Assembly (NCBI GenBank): GCA_963575745.1
Contig: CAUYUJ010011181.1
Span: 93,771-157,770 of the forward strand
Source of the DNA: Prorocentrum cordatum
Lineage: Eukaryota > Sar > Dinophyceae > Prorocentrales > Prorocentraceae
Direction: 5' to 3'
DNA: 64,000 bases
The notes beneath the pieces were generated by a model that was given only the letters and a program-made list of their open reading frames with translations, had not been told where the DNA came from and did not search any database. Below are positions 12,110-22,923 of this stretch, piece by piece. The translations under genes were made by a program, and so were the position numbers. Position 1 is the stretch's first letter; every line of letters starts with the position of its first letter.

Positions 12110-12376
12110 GGGGACGGCGGCGGATGATGAGGATGAGGAAGAGGACCATGCTGACTATGACGATGATCATGTTAACATTGATGGTAGTGATGGCGATGAT
12201 TAGTATGACGATGATACTGACGGTGCTGATGCTGCTGTTGCTGTCGTTGTTGCTGCTGATGATGATGCGGATGATGATGCTGATGATGATGATGATGATG
12301 ATGATGTTGATGACGCTACTGATGCTTTTGTCGTTGATGGAGATGATGCTGATGCTGCTGGTGATGCTGATGATGA

Positions 12377-12416
<40 letters not shown>

Positions 12417-12490
12417 GGTGATGATGATGATGCTGATGATGATGATGATGATGCTGATGATGATGATGATGCTGCTGCTGCTGATGATAA
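12110..12490. repeat. (GAT/GCT)n microsatellite
   Basis: Interrupted GAT/ATG/GCT/GGT trinucleotide tract, purest at 12255-12300 and 12385-12480. Confidence 0.95.
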
Positions 12491-12609
12491 TGTGAGGAGG
12501 GTGAGGACGAGGCGGAAGGGGCAGCAGATGATGCTGATAGTGGTGGTGGTGAGGGTGCTGCTGATGATGGTGATAATGCGGGCCATGATGAGGAGGGGGA
12601 CTGAACATG

Positions 12610-12712
12610 CGGAAGGAGAGGACCAGGAGGAGGAGGAGGAGGAGGAGGAGAGGACGAAGAGGAGGCGGACGGACGACGAGGAGGACGAGGAGGGGGAGGA
12701 GGAGTAATCTGG
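12610..12712. repeat. (GAG)n microsatellite
   Basis: GAG/GGA/GAC tract following the GAT tract, the same GAT-then-GAG order as at 448-1412 and 14113-14260. Confidence 0.9.
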
Positions 12713-13430
12713 CGCTGGGGCGCTTTTACCCGGTGAGTTGGCCCAGTTTCCTGGCGTCACGGCCCTCAAGGCGATGGTGCGAATGGCCCAGGGCTGTGGT
12801 CCAGACCGCGCGGAACGAAAACGTTTAGGCAAGGAAATTGCCAGAGTCGCAGGAAGACCGCAAGAGGGTCCCAAGAATACCCCCAGGGCAGTCACAGGAT
12901 TGCTCCCAAATGAAACCTACATCGCAGATCTTCATTTTGGAACCTGCCAGACCAGCAACAAGGCCGCACGATGGGCCCAGGATGCCCCAAATCGGTCACA
13001 CGATGCCCCACAAGGCAGGTACACTGCATACATCTGCCTCGTTGGGAACAGGCCGCTCCCGAGTATGTAGGCCTCGCAAACGAAGGGGCGCTTTCACCCT
13101 CGTCTCCGCGACGTGCGATTGGTGCAGCTGGACACTTCATGCACGACATGCACACATTCATTGATTACCAGCTATGCTCTAGTATAAATGGGGCTCGTAA
13201 TTTGCATTGGCGTTGGCATTCTCCCAATATAGATCGACCCCAGATAGCGGATGAGACATTCTTGGCGATTCGCGTATACCCACCAGCTAGGCTCTGCCTT
13301 GTTCGACGTAGGCCTGGCTTTCGATCGACCTACTGACGCCGCGCGGCTTTCCTCCGCTAGCGGTCGCTCAACAAACAAGTATACCCACCAGCCCATCCAG
13401 GCACGATCGGAGATTTTCTCATGACCTCTT
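12713..13430. other. Unique region, no recognised gene
   Basis: A plus-strand frame of 110 codons (12738-13070) has no recognisable motif. GTATACCCACCAGC occurs twice (13274 and 13379), bracketing about 100 bases. Nothing else supported. Confidence 0.4.
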
Positions 13431-13565
13431 GGAGGCTTTCTTGAGCCAGGCTCGGCTAGAGGCTGTCGGAGGCTAGCCTGGGCCATGCTCAGCTAGCTTG
13501 GGCCACCTTGAGGCTGTCTTGAGGCTGTCTTGAGGCCTCTTGGAGATCTGTCGGAGGTCTCTGGG
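13431..13565. repeat. CTTGAGGC minisatellite patch
   Basis: Short units such as GGCTGTCTTGAGGCCTCTTGG, related to the CTTGG minisatellite family found elsewhere in the window. Confidence 0.7.
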
Positions 13566-13569
13566 GCAG

Positions 13570-14137
13570 GAGGAAGGCGAGGCGGAGGAGGAGGATGTGG
13601 AGGAGGGGGAGGAGGATACGGAGAGGAGGAGGAGGAGGAGGTGGAAAAAGAGAGGGAGGAGGGTGAGGAGGAGGAGGAGGAATGCGGCACGAGGAGAGGA
13701 GAAGGAGGAGTAGAAGGAAGAGGAGGAGGATGACAGGATGAAACTGAGGATGAGGATAAGGATGAGGAAGAGGAACAACAGCACCAACGCCAACAAGAAC
13801 AGCACCAACAACGACATCAACACCAACATGATCAACATCAACAGCAAGACCGCCAACAACAACACCATCATGAACAACATCAGCAACAGCAGCAACACCA
13901 CCACCCACAATACCAACAACAGCAACACCACCAACAACACCAGCAATGCCAACAACACCAACGACACCAACAACAACATGCACAAAACCAAAAACAACAC
14001 CACCGACAAAAGCACCATCAACATCAACAACAACCACAGCAACACCAGCACCAGCAGCAATAACAGCAACAACTTGAGGACCAGCACCAGCAGCAATAAC
14101 AGCAACAACTTGAGGATGATGATGATGATGATGATGC

Positions 14138-14173
<36 letters not shown>

Positions 14174-14260
14174 GGAGGAGGAGGAGGAGGAGGAGGAGGA
14201 GGAGGAGGAGGAAGAGGAGGAGGAGGAGGAGGAGGAGGGAGGAGATAGGAAAGGAGGAGG
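13570..14260. repeat. Composite microsatellite GAG - (CAA/AAC) - GAT - GAG
   Basis: Four trinucleotide blocks in tandem: GAG/GGA (13570-13735), CAA/AAC/CAG-type (13770-14112), GAT (14113-14172) and pure GAG (14173-14245). A 24-base unit (GACCAGCACCAGCAGCAATAACAG type) is repeated at 14045-14110. Reading frames here give poly-Asn, poly-Leu and similar; none is credited. Confidence 0.9.
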
Positions 14261-14329
14261 GAGGGAACGGACGATGACAAGTAGGATGATACGTTGCTGT
14301 GAGAGGTTTTCGAAAGAGGATTCCCGGCA

Positions 14330-14900
14330 ATTTTAGGGGCTCTCTGGAGGTCCCCGTGGGTTTTTTCCGGGTACTCTCGGGGCCTTTTTTGGGGGCTCGT
14401 TTTGGGAGTCTTGGGACCTTCTTGGGGCTAATTGGAAAGTCTGGGAGGCCTCTGCGCCAGCCCTCATAACTGGAAACGATGGGGGGGGGGGCAATTCAGG
14501 TTCCCCCCATCGGAGACTCAAACATGGCGTCTTGGGGCCCTCTGGGGCCGCTCTTTGGCGTCTCTTGGGCGCTCTTGGGGCCATTTTGTGGCGCTCTTGA
14601 GCCCCTGTGGGGGCTCCCTTGGGCCATCTTGGGACCATTTTGAGGCCTCAATAGCCCATGGGAAGCGAAGCGGCGAGAAAGCCTTAGGTTTGAAGGATGT
14701 AGGCCTCTTGGAGGGTGCGTCGGAAGGCCCGCAGGGCATTGGGAACCGTCTTTGGGCTGTCTTTGGGCCTCTGGGAGGTATGTAGGAGCTTATGTTGAAC
14801 CATCTTCGGCTATCTTGAGCCATCGTGGAGGCCGTCTAGGGCTGCCGAGGGCCCTCTTGGAGCCATCTTGGGCCCATCTTGAAACTCTAACTACCCAGGT
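14330..14900. repeat. CTTGGGG minisatellite, second block
   Basis: Degenerate CTTGGGGCC/CATCTTG units with unique islands such as a G-run at 14481-14492. Same family as at 10690-11040 and 24500-28800. The interval 14901-15149 is unique with no gene seen. Confidence 0.75.
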
Positions 14901-15149
14901 CCCCCACCTTCCCAGGCACAGGGTAGGTGGTATGGCAGTGTGGGGGAGGGTAAACCCATCCCCCGAGCAGGGGAAAGAGGGGGAGATAATACACAGCTCG
15001 TTAAACAACTCGTGCCCTAACGCTGGTTGGGTTAACAGTTTCTGAAAACCCTCGGCGACACTCGATATCGTCATTCCATGATTTTTCAAAATTCGTCTCC
15101 ATTCCATGACAGTTCTCATGACGAGAGGACGTGCCAAGCAACAAAGCAT

Positions 15150-15570
15150 GATTGGAGGGTTTTCGGTGAGTGCACAGGACCGCTGGCTTGTCGCCTGGCT
15201 GCGCCCTTAGGCAGCTGCCTCACGACGTGGGTGAGCGCGCGTAATCTGTGGATGCGCGAAAGCTGGCGTTGCCTCCAGCCAGCCACCAAAAAGAGATGAA
15301 CCTTGGTTTCGGATAGATGTGAGAGTGTGCAGGTCCGTTTGCCTTGCCGCCGGTGTGTGCCCTTGAGACAGCTGCCTCGCGTCGAGGGCAAGCGTGCATA
15401 ATCTGCGGGTATACAAGCTGGGAATGCCGCAAGGCAGCCGGACCGTAGCAACGCGAGCGACGCGATAGTGTGCAGGACTGCCAGCTTTGCCGCCACACTG
15501 TGTCCTTGAGGCAACTGCCTCACGCCGAAGGCACGCGCGCAGAATCCGTGGATGCACGAGAGCTGGAATC
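15150..15570. repeat. R2 satellite, left cluster (3 copies)
   Basis: Tandem units of about 143-157 bases. Each carries a segment like GTGCAGGACCGCC-GCTTGCCGCC..TGTGTCCTTGAGGCA, then CTGCCTC-CGACG, then a GTAATCTGTGGATGCGCGAAAGC-like part. The GCCTC anchor falls at 15217, 15374 and 15517. The same family returns, in the same orientation, at 23290-24060. Confidence 0.85.
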
Positions 15571-15593
15571 TTGACTGTTCTTTACAGGCCCTA

Positions 15594-15615
15594 GGGGGCA
15601 ACACGTGTTACCCCC
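15594..15615. repeat. G5/C5 palindrome
   Basis: GGGGG-CAACACGTGTTA-CCCCC is a near-perfect 22-base inverted repeat with one internal C/A mismatch, lying between the R2 and R1 satellites. A related palindrome lies at 23234-23252 between R1 and R2 on the other side of LINE-B. Confidence 0.8.
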
Positions 15616-15734
15616 CCCCCAGCCACCCCCCCGTAATTGTAACTCCTCTGGCCACAAGCGTGAATCCGTTCAGCTTGCAAAAGACACTGTTCGGAGAGCA
15701 TAGGCGCTCTGGCGCACGCACTCGTCGACGCGCA

Positions 15735-16397
15735 CGCAGGGGCAGTTCACTGTGGTGTACACGGGCGCTGTGATGCACGCAGGCATGTGTGGCGTACGCG
15801 TACGCTGCTGTGCACATGGTTGCTGCGGTGTGCACACGCATTGTCATGCACGCAAGCACTGGTTTACACAGGTGCTGTGGTGCATTCGGCTGTTGTTGTG
15901 TACGCAGGCGGTGTGGTGTACGCATGCGTTGCGGTGCAGCAGTAGGATATCAGAGGAGGAGGGCAGGATGAGGAGGAGGCGGATGGGGAGTAGGAAGTGG
16001 TTGTTGTTGTTCGTTGTTGCCTCTGGCCGCAGACAGTTCGCTGGAACACAGAAGGCGCCGTGGCGACCCCAGCGCGGGCTTTCAAGGTTGCGACGCGCCC
16101 AGGGAGGGAGGGCTTTCGTGTACCAGGATTCTCAGACTCGAACTCGCGGTGCGAAATCATGATGCAAGATTTAGCTGAGAGCTTCCGGTTGCGTAGGTCG
16201 TTCAGATAGATACACGCGATGTCAGAAAACGATTTCCAAGGCGTCACGGCACAGACTTACCGCGCAGCCGACGTCCAACGTCTTCCTACCTTCTCCCACC
16301 TCCCGCCTCCCATACCTCCTTTCCCGCCTGCTTCCAACTCCCCCTCCGCATTCTATTGTACACAGGCGCTGCGGTGCACATGATTGCTGTGGTGTAC
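15735..16397. repeat. R1 GT-rich satellite, left cluster
   Basis: Units of about 25-30 bases of the type GTGGTGTACACAGGCGCTGCG, dense at 15735-15940 and again at 16355-16397; unique sequence lies between (15941-16354) with no gene recognised. The R1 array is cut at 16397 by LINE-B and resumes at 22924. Confidence 0.8.
16384..16397. repeat. 5' target-site duplication of LINE-B
   Basis: TTGCTGTGGTGTAC occurs immediately before the SL relic and again at 22924-22937 just after LINE-B. The length (14 bp) is typical of LINE insertions. Caution: the motif is close to the R1 repeat consensus, so part of the match could be repeat similarity. Confidence 0.65.
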
Positions 16398-16419
16398 TCC
16401 GTAGCCATTTTGGCTCAAG
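16398..16419 (+). other. Dinoflagellate spliced-leader (DinoSL) relic
   Basis: Matches the 22-nt dinoflagellate SL consensus at every position: T at the variable first base, then CCGTAGCC, ATTTTGG and CTCAAG. It is followed directly by ATG at 16420. In dinoflagellates this leader is added to mRNAs by trans-splicing; finding it in genomic DNA at the head of an element marks reverse transcription and reintegration of a mature mRNA. There is no SL RNA gene here: a splice-donor GT does not follow it. Confidence 0.95.
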
Positions 16420-17560
16420 ATGCCACGTCTCCCGCGAGGCGACGACGTGGATACCGCTAGTCCGCGGCCGTACCTTGCAGTTGTTGCCTCGGTCGAGCTG
16501 CGCGCTGCCGAGTGGCGTCGCGCCCCCCAGTTTTGCAGCAGGACATTTGGCCAACGATGTTTTTCTGGAAGTGCGGTGGGTGCGGTGCCTTGGGGCGGCC
16601 CTGGCGATGCTGGTCGCAGGGTCGCCGCCGCGGAGGGAGCGGCAACGGCGGCGGCTCGGGCGGGGGCGGCGGCGGCCAAGGAGGTCGCAGACCCTCGGCG
16701 CCGTGGGTTCGGAGTGCCGACGGTCAGCGCCCCACAACCAACGCTTGGCACCCGCCGCGCGTGGACGACAAGCAGCTCCAGCGCGCGGTCGAAATGCCAG
16801 CCGAGAAGTGGGATGCCGCCACGGAGGTTTTCACGCAGGCGCAGGTCGACAAGGTCGAGGACCAGGAGGGCTGCCCGTGCCAGCGGCCTCTGCGCCGCCC
16901 GCGAGGCCACCACGGAGGTCGAACGCGTCGGCAAGAAGCTCAAGGCGGAGGAGGGCAAGGAACAGCGCATGGCGGCCGACCTCACGGACCGCCTGCTCAA
17001 GCTGGACGCCCAGCAAGCGTTCGTCCGCGCCCTCCGCGAGTCGCGCGAGGAGGCCCTGGCGCGGCCCAGCCCCCCGCGGAGGAGCTGCTCGAGAAGGTCA
17101 CCGCCCTCCGCACCTCGGACAAAAACCCCGCCGCCCTCGTCAAGGAACTCCTCGAGCAGGACGCGGCCTTCGCCAAGCTGCGCCGCCAGCTGCCGCCTCC
17201 GCCGACGTGCCCATGGGCGACGCGGGCGACGTGGGCCCGACAGGAGGAGGGGCGGCTGCCCAGCCGCAGCAGCCCGCGGTCCCACCAGCAGTGGCGCAGG
17301 TCGGGTTCAAACCCGAGGTGGACGCAATCCGCTTCAGGGCGGTCCTGTCAGCGGCAGACCCTGTTGGCCTTCTTGCTCTCACTGCTGACGGTGAAGAGCG
17401 CGAGCGGCTCGGCGACGCGATGGCCTTCATGCGTGAGCACGTCGGCAGGGAGTTTCGCGGCGGCCCTGGACCCGCAGGCTCCGCCGACGGCCCAGCAGCA
17501 GTTGCAGCGCCCCCCGCGGCTGCAGCACCCGCCGCCCCCCAGAGGGGGCAGCCAGCCAAC
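16420..17560 (+). pseudogene. LINE-B ORF1-like coiled-coil region
   Basis: Starts at the ATG directly after the SL. Across about 16780-17200 a helix-rich stretch is visible, spread over overlapping frames (EVERVGKKLKAEEGKEQRMA, then LLKLDAQQAFVRALRESREE), giving a basic/acidic coiled coil. The first 120 codons are Gly/Arg-rich. It occupies the place of ORF1 or an N-terminal extension before the endonuclease. At least one frame change is needed to join it to the endonuclease. No finger or RRM is seen. Confidence 0.5.
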
Positions 17561-18260
17561 GGCAGCGTCTGGCGTGGTCTTTCCTTGAATGCGAACGCGG
17601 TCGCCATGCTGGGCGAGCTTCTGTGCAAGGAGGACCTCAGGCAGTGCGACTTCGTCGCCGCCCGCGAGTCTCACCTCTCCACCGATCGCGCTGCCGAGGT
17701 TGCAGCTCGACTGGGCCGCCGGGGCTGGCAGGCCCTCGCCGCCCCCGCCACCGACGCGGACGGCGGCCGCCCAGGCCATGGAGGCCTGCTCAGCCTCGCC
17801 CCCGGGCGCCACGGCCCCGGGTGCTTCGAGGTGGACGGGCTGCGCAGCGGCGTGCTCGTCCCAGGCCGTGCTGCCATCGCGCACCAGAGTGGCGTCATCA
17901 GAGGGGGCTTCGCGTGGATCAACGTGTACCTCCACGCCGCCGAGGGCCTCTCGGCCGCCACCCCCCTCATCCTGGACGCGGTGAGGTCGGCCGTGCAGAG
18001 CCTCGGCCTCCCCTTCGTCATCGGCGGCGACTTCAATATGACGCCGCGGATCGGGCAGATTTGCGGTGTGGTCATCAGCCCGCGGTCGGCGCCATCGGGC
18101 CCTCGGAGCGCGTGATCGACTTCTTCGTGGTCTCGCCGTGCCTCGCCCCGGCCACCGCCGCCGCTCTTCTCGATTGGGACTTCGGGCCGCGTCGGCCAGT
18201 TCTCCTCGAGGTCGCCGCCCAGAGGGTCCAGCCCTGGATCCAGGTCACGCGGGCGCCCGA
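17560..18260 (+). pseudogene. LINE-B endonuclease (EEP family), frameshifted
   Basis: In one frame from about 17560 to 18080: CDFVAARESHLS (the x-x-E motif), GGLLSLAP, GGFAWINVYLH and LPFVIGGDFNMTP (near 18010-18048; GDFN with catalytic Asp/Asn). After a frame change around 18080 the domain continues with SERVIDFFVVSPCLAP (18097-18144) and a short RPVLLEV strand (near 18197), matching the C-terminal S/D-H-x-P-V part, though the His is not evident. The order and spacing fit an EEP nickase of about 230 residues. The frameshift makes this copy non-functional. Confidence 0.8.
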
Positions 18261-18337
18261 GCCTTCTCCCGCGGCCGCTCCCCCTGGGCTGCTGCTCCCA
18301 GGACTACGAGCCAGCCTGGGCCGACGTCCGCTCCAGG

Positions 18338-20163
18338 ATGGCCAGCGCTGCCTTTGTGGGCGAGGCTTGGAAGGAGGTCATCATGACAGAGACGGTCTTG
18401 ATCGATCGGTGCGGCCTCAGCGAGCAGGGCAGCAATCGCCGCGGCAGGGAGGGGCCGCCCACGCGGCAGTGGGTGCTCGCCAGCAAGCCCAACCCCCCCA
18501 GGCACCTCGAGCTAGATTCCAGCACGCGGTGGATCTGCCAGTGGGTGTTCGAGGCGCGCGGGGCCGCCTCGCTGAGCGCCGCGCGCTCGCGCCTCGACGG
18601 GCTGCTCAGCCCGCGCAGGCTCAGCTCCAGGCTGCCGCCCAACACTGCAGTGGACATTGCCGACCACCAGCGGCTCAACATGCGCAAGGCGTTGACGCTC
18701 ATCGGCAGCGTCTTCGACTCCTTCGACGTGCCTTCTGCAGGGTGCCTCGCGGAGCTCGTCGGCGCCATCTCCAAGCAGTGCATCGAGGGCGCCGTGAAGT
18801 TGGCGGGGGTGCGCTTCGGCAACTGGATCGACCAGCAGCGCGCGCTGGGCGGCAAGGGGCTGCGCGCATTCACGCGCGAGCCCATGCCTTGGCACCCTCG
18901 CCCGCTGGCCGCCGACGCGCCCGACGGCGAGGACGGGCCGCCGCTGCCGATCCTTGCCGACCAGCAGACCTGCGTCGAGCTGCTCGTCAAGGAGTGGACG
19001 CGCTGCTGGAACGCCGGCGCCCCCGTGGCGCCGCTGCGGTGGCCCGCCGACCTCGGCGAGCGGCCTCCGCGGCCTGCCGTCGCCCGCGTGCGCGAGGTCT
19101 TCCGCAGCTTCGCCGCCGCCGCGGGCGCGAGCTTCGACGCGTTCGCCCCCGCGACTTCGACGCCCTCGACGACAGCGGCGTCGAGGCCGACATCGACCTG
19201 CCCATGGGGGTCGAGCGGGAGTGCTGCGGGCCCCCCTTCATCAGCAAGCCCGTGTTTATCAGCAGGAGGGAGGGAGGTGCAAGGCCCATCGCCCTCCTCG
19301 CCGCCCTGGTCCGCGTCCGCGGGCGCTTGCGGCGAGACGTCGCGGCCGCCTGGGAGGGGACCCGCCCCGGGGCGTTCTGGTGGGCCTGCGCAGGCAAGGC
19401 CTGCGAGCGCGCGGCCTGGCAGCAGCTGGCCTGGAGCGAGCGGCTCGAGGCCGAGCGCGTCAAGAGTCCCGACCTTGACTGGAGCTCGGCGGCGGCCATT
19501 CTCGACTCGTGGAAGGCCTTCGAGCAGCTGCGGCGTCGGCGCCTCATCGACGCCGCCGTGCAGCACGACTCTCCTGTCTGGGCGGTGAAGCTCCAAATTT
19601 CCTTCTACCGGTTGCCGCGGGCGCTGGGGCCCAACGGCGCGGTCTCGGACCTCGTCGAGGTGCAGCAGACGGTCCTCGCTGGGGACATGTGGGCCGCCTT
19701 CTTCATGAAGCTCATCCTCCTCAGCCCGCTCGACCGCGCCCTGCGAGCCTCGCCGAGCACCCCCCCGTCGGTCGTGGTCGGCGACCTGGTCTCCCAGCGG
19801 GTTGGGGGCAGCAGGCGCGTGACCGACGACCTCGTCGCCAGCGTCGCCAGCGTCGTCGGCGAGCTGCGCGCGGTGGACATCCACGTCGCCACCAAGAAGT
19901 CGCTCCGGCTGGCCGACGCGCCCGCGGCGGTCGCTGCGCTCGACCGCCTGGCGCAGGCAGCCAAGGCGCGGCCAGTGGGGGCCGCCGGCAACCTTGGGGT
20001 GAGCTACGCCCTGGCTGGGCGGGCGCCCAGGCTCGCCCGTTGGCTTTCCCTCGAGCAGGCCGCGCGGCGGGTTCTTCGCCTCGGGGGGCCCTTGGGCCCA
20101 TGGCGCCGCCGCCATGTCGCGGCGGGGATCTTCAAGCAGGGCGTCGAGGCCAGCTTCGCCTAA
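18338..20163 (+). pseudogene. LINE-B reverse transcriptase, frameshifted, motif C altered
   Basis: The 18338-19150 part is the linker before the RT. After a frame change near 19150 the RT follows: PVFISRREGGARPIALLAAL (19249-19308), the fingers motif; then AAAILDSWKAFEQL (19492-19533) as motif A with catalytic Asp; QTVLAGDMWAAFFMK (19666-19710) in the motif B place; and SVVVGDLVSQ (19768-19797) in the place of the YxDD box. Here the box reads V-G-D, so one of the two metal-binding Asp is lost. A conserved AGNLGVSYALAGRA segment follows (near 19984). The frame ends with TAA at 20161-20163, but the same frame stays coding-like beyond it. Confidence 0.8.
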
Positions 20164-21060
20164 CGCGTCTGCTGCGCGGGGCCCAGCGACGCCGACCTCA
20201 ACGTCGCGCGCGCGCTGGCGTTCAAGTCGGTCGAGATCAGACCGTCTGGCAAGAGCCGCGCCGCCGCCTTCGCCACCATCGGCGGGGGCTGCGACCCCGT
20301 GTTCAAGGCGACGTGCGACCCAGTGCGCATGCTGCACAGGGCCGTCTGGGAGCAGTGGCTCCCCAGGCAGGCCCTGGACAAAGTCTTCGCGGCTGCCCTT
20401 GCCGCTTCGGGCAGCTGGGCCGACTGCCGCGGCCCCGTGGGGGCTCTCCTCTCGATGCGCCGCGTGGGCTGGGAGGCGGTTTCGCTGGGCGCGTGGGCCG
20501 CGCGCGACGGCTTCCACCGCGGCGTCAGCGACGCCAGCCCGTGGCTCACCAAGAAGCTGCTGGGCCGCAGCTGCGAGCACTGGCAGGCCAAACATCTCAG
20601 CCAGCACGACGCCTCCTGGCTCGACGTCGGCATCAATTTCGGCCAGCTTCGGCGGTGGGCGGCTAGCGGCCGTGGCGCCTCCCAGGAAGCACGGAGCTGG
20701 CCCGGCCTCAACAGCAAGCAGCGCGGCTACCTCAGGTCCTGCATCGTCGACGGCCAGTGGACCAACGCCAGGAAGTACGACAGCAACCCGAGGTGCGCAC
20801 CCTCGGACTCCTGCGAGCTCTGCCCCAACCAGGTCGGGGACGTCTGGCACAGGCACCTCTGCTGCGGCGCCATTCAGGACCGCGGCCTCGGCCTTCCGCG
20901 CGAGATCGCCTTGCTGCTGCCGCAGAAGGATAACGTGGTCGTGAAGTACCTCGTCGAGCGCGTCCTCTTTCCAGCCCCGTGGCTCCAGTGGGGGCCTCCC
21001 AGCGGCGGCCCCCTCGACTGCCTCCGCTGGTGCTGCGGCGAGCCAGGCGAGCCCATCGTC
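20164..21060 (+). pseudogene. LINE-B RT C-terminal part with CxxC-H-C motif
   Basis: Same frame as the RT, downstream of the in-frame TAA. It contains a helical stretch (CDPVRMLHRAVWEQWLP), a conserved-looking RGYLRSCIVDGQWTNAR (20722-20772) and CELCPNQVGDVWHRHLCC (20812-20865), a Cys-Cys-His-Cys cluster like the C-terminal zinc motif of LINE RTs. It links RT to RNase H. A single stop is all that separates it from the RT. Confidence 0.65.
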
Positions 21061-21830
21061 GGCCAGCCACTCCACTGCGACGGCTCGCTGTGTGACGCGC
21101 AGCTTGCCGAAGGCCGTGGTGCGCAGGCCGCGACAGCGGTCGTCGAGCTTCTTCCAGGCCCTGAGGAAGTCGACCCAGGCGCTGGCAGCCGCGCCAAGTC
21201 GCTGGGCGCGCCTCTGGCTGACAGAGCATCGAGGGCGCGGAGCTGCTGTCGGCGCTCATCGTCCTGCGGCGCGCCATCCCGCCCATCGAGATGTACTGCG
21301 ACGTCAGCTTCGTCGTCGACGGCATCGGCCTTCGGGGCGAGGCCCGCGCAACGCTGGCGTCTTCTGCGTGGGGGCATCTCGGGTGGCAGATGTGGCAGGC
21401 GCTCCGCGAGTTCGGCGGCGCCGGCCCTGTGGGACTCACGATCGTCGAGGTCAAGGGCCACGCCGCCCTCGCCCACGTCGCCCGCGACATCATCGCGAGG
21501 AAGCAGCGCCGTGGCAACTGCGAGGCCGACCACCTGCGCGCTCCCTTGGCAGAGAGGCGGCGGCAGCTGCGCGCCCAGCTCTTCGTCGACGGCGTCGCGC
21601 ACTGGGTGGCCGCGGCAGGTGCCCCCGCGGCTGCCGACAGGCTCGACAGCGCCCGCGGCTACGTGGCCCGCGACGAGGCCAACAAGGACCGCCTCCGCCT
21701 CACCGAGCACTCGTTCGTCACGCTCGCCTTGGGACACTGGCGCTGCGCGGTCTGCCTGCGCGCGGCGCGCACCGCGAGGTCGAAGCAGGAGCTGTATCGG
21801 ACCCCGTGCGCCCCCAAGATCGCCTCGGTG
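21061..21830 (+). pseudogene. LINE-B RNase H and terminal Cys motif, frameshifted
   Basis: QPLHCDGSLCDAQ (21064-21102) is the first RNase H strand with the D-G-S motif. After a frame change, IEGAELLSALIVL (21228-21266) supplies the helix with the catalytic Glu, MYCDVSFVVDGI (21291-21326) the second Asp, and IVEVKGHAALAHV (21441-21479) the V-K-x-H region, followed by GNCEADHL with the last Asp. Downstream GHWRCAVCLRAA...TPCAPK (21733-21815) is a Cys cluster seen at the end of such elements. All catalytic positions seem present but are split between frames. Confidence 0.7.
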
Positions 21831-22923
21831 GCCAGGGGGCGGCGCCGTCCAGCTTGGCAGCAGGCGTGGCCCTTGCGGTGGCGGCGGTGGCGGCTGCTGC
21901 AGCTGCCGACGGCGCCGACAGCCGACCAGGAGAGCTCGGCCCAGATCGGGGCCAGGACCCCACGCCGAGTGCGGCGGGGCAGGCGCCCGCGACCGCAGGC
22001 GCGCTTGGCTCGGCCCGCGGCCGGGGCCCCGCGTCGAGCACGGGGGGCCAGCCGCCCGCCCCCGCGGGGGCCACCGCGGCCCAGGGCGCCGCCGCGGCCA
22101 GCGGCCAGGTCGGGGCCAGCCTGGCTGGATGCCCACCGAACGCCAAGAAGAGGGCGCCAGCAGCGGAGCCGCATGTTGAAGGCAATCAGTCTCGCGGTCG
22201 CGCTCTCGTCTGCGGGGCGCGGCAATCGCGGCGTGCGGCGACGCCAGGCTGCGGCTTTGCCTCGGCGCAGCAGGCCAGCGACCCTCGTCCGTCATTGGCC
22301 TCGACAAGAGACGCTGGGCCGACGGGTGGCGAGGATAGGCCGCCACCTCCCAGCGAGCGGGCCTCGGAGGAGGCCGCGAGGTCCCGCTCCCCACGGCTCG
22401 GCCGCCACCAGCGCCAGCCGTCGGCGGCCCCAGCGGTGCCCGGTGGGCGAGCCCGCCGCCGAGGAGGGCCCGCCGCGGGCGCGCGACGTCCTCGGCCACA
22501 TCGTGCAGCGCGCCTTCGGCTACTTGCTGCGCGCGCGGTGCCGCGCTCCCGCGGTGCCGCGCCTACGGCAGGGAACGCCTCGGCAGCATCGAGGCCCTGG
22601 CATCCCAGTGCGCCCCGCGCGCGGGGGCGAGGCGGGGCGCATCCGTCGGCTTCGGGCCGTCCGTTTTCGCAGAGGCCTGCGCCCCACCAGCTCGGTGCGC
22701 CTCGCGGGCGACGCGGCGGCTGGCGAGGCGCCAGGCTTCTTGGGCGCGGCCGCCCCCGCTCCGCGGCCGCGCTATCTGCGCTGGCCCTTTTCGGCGCCAC
22801 CAGCGCGCCGCCCGCGCCGCGACGGCCCACGCGTCGGCGGCTGCGGGCCTCCGCGCGCCCGTGGCGCGCGCAGGGGGCGTCGGTCACCGCCGTCCTCTTC
22901 GGGCTTTGCTCCCCCAGAAATGG
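21831..22923 (+). other. LINE-B 3' region
   Basis: Extremely GC-rich, Ala/Pro/Arg-biased in every frame, with no recognisable domain. It runs up to the 3' direct repeat at 22924. No A-rich tail is present at the end (the last bases are CCCCCAGAAATGG). Confidence 0.45.

Larger units (their letters stand above)
16398..22923 (+). mobile_element. LINE-B: SL-headed non-LTR retrotransposon
   Basis: A complete-looking but inactivated LINE inserted in the R1 satellite. It begins precisely with a spliced-leader copy, then an ATG, an ORF1-like coiled-coil region, an endonuclease (17560-18260), an RT (18338-20163), a C-terminal zinc motif (about 20810-20880), an RNase H (about 21060-21530) and a second Cys motif (near 21740-21815), and ends at a 14-bp direct repeat. 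No poly(A) tail is visible. Reading frames change near 18080, 18290, 19150 and in the 21.1-21.3 kb region, and an in-frame TAA lies at 20161-20163, so it is a dead copy. The SL at its exact 5' end implies that the integrated molecule was copied from a trans-spliced mRNA. Confidence 0.85.

Noticed and set aside
16398-16419. An SL RNA gene
   Set aside because: The leader is followed by ATG and coding-like sequence, not by a splice donor and an Sm-site-containing intron part.
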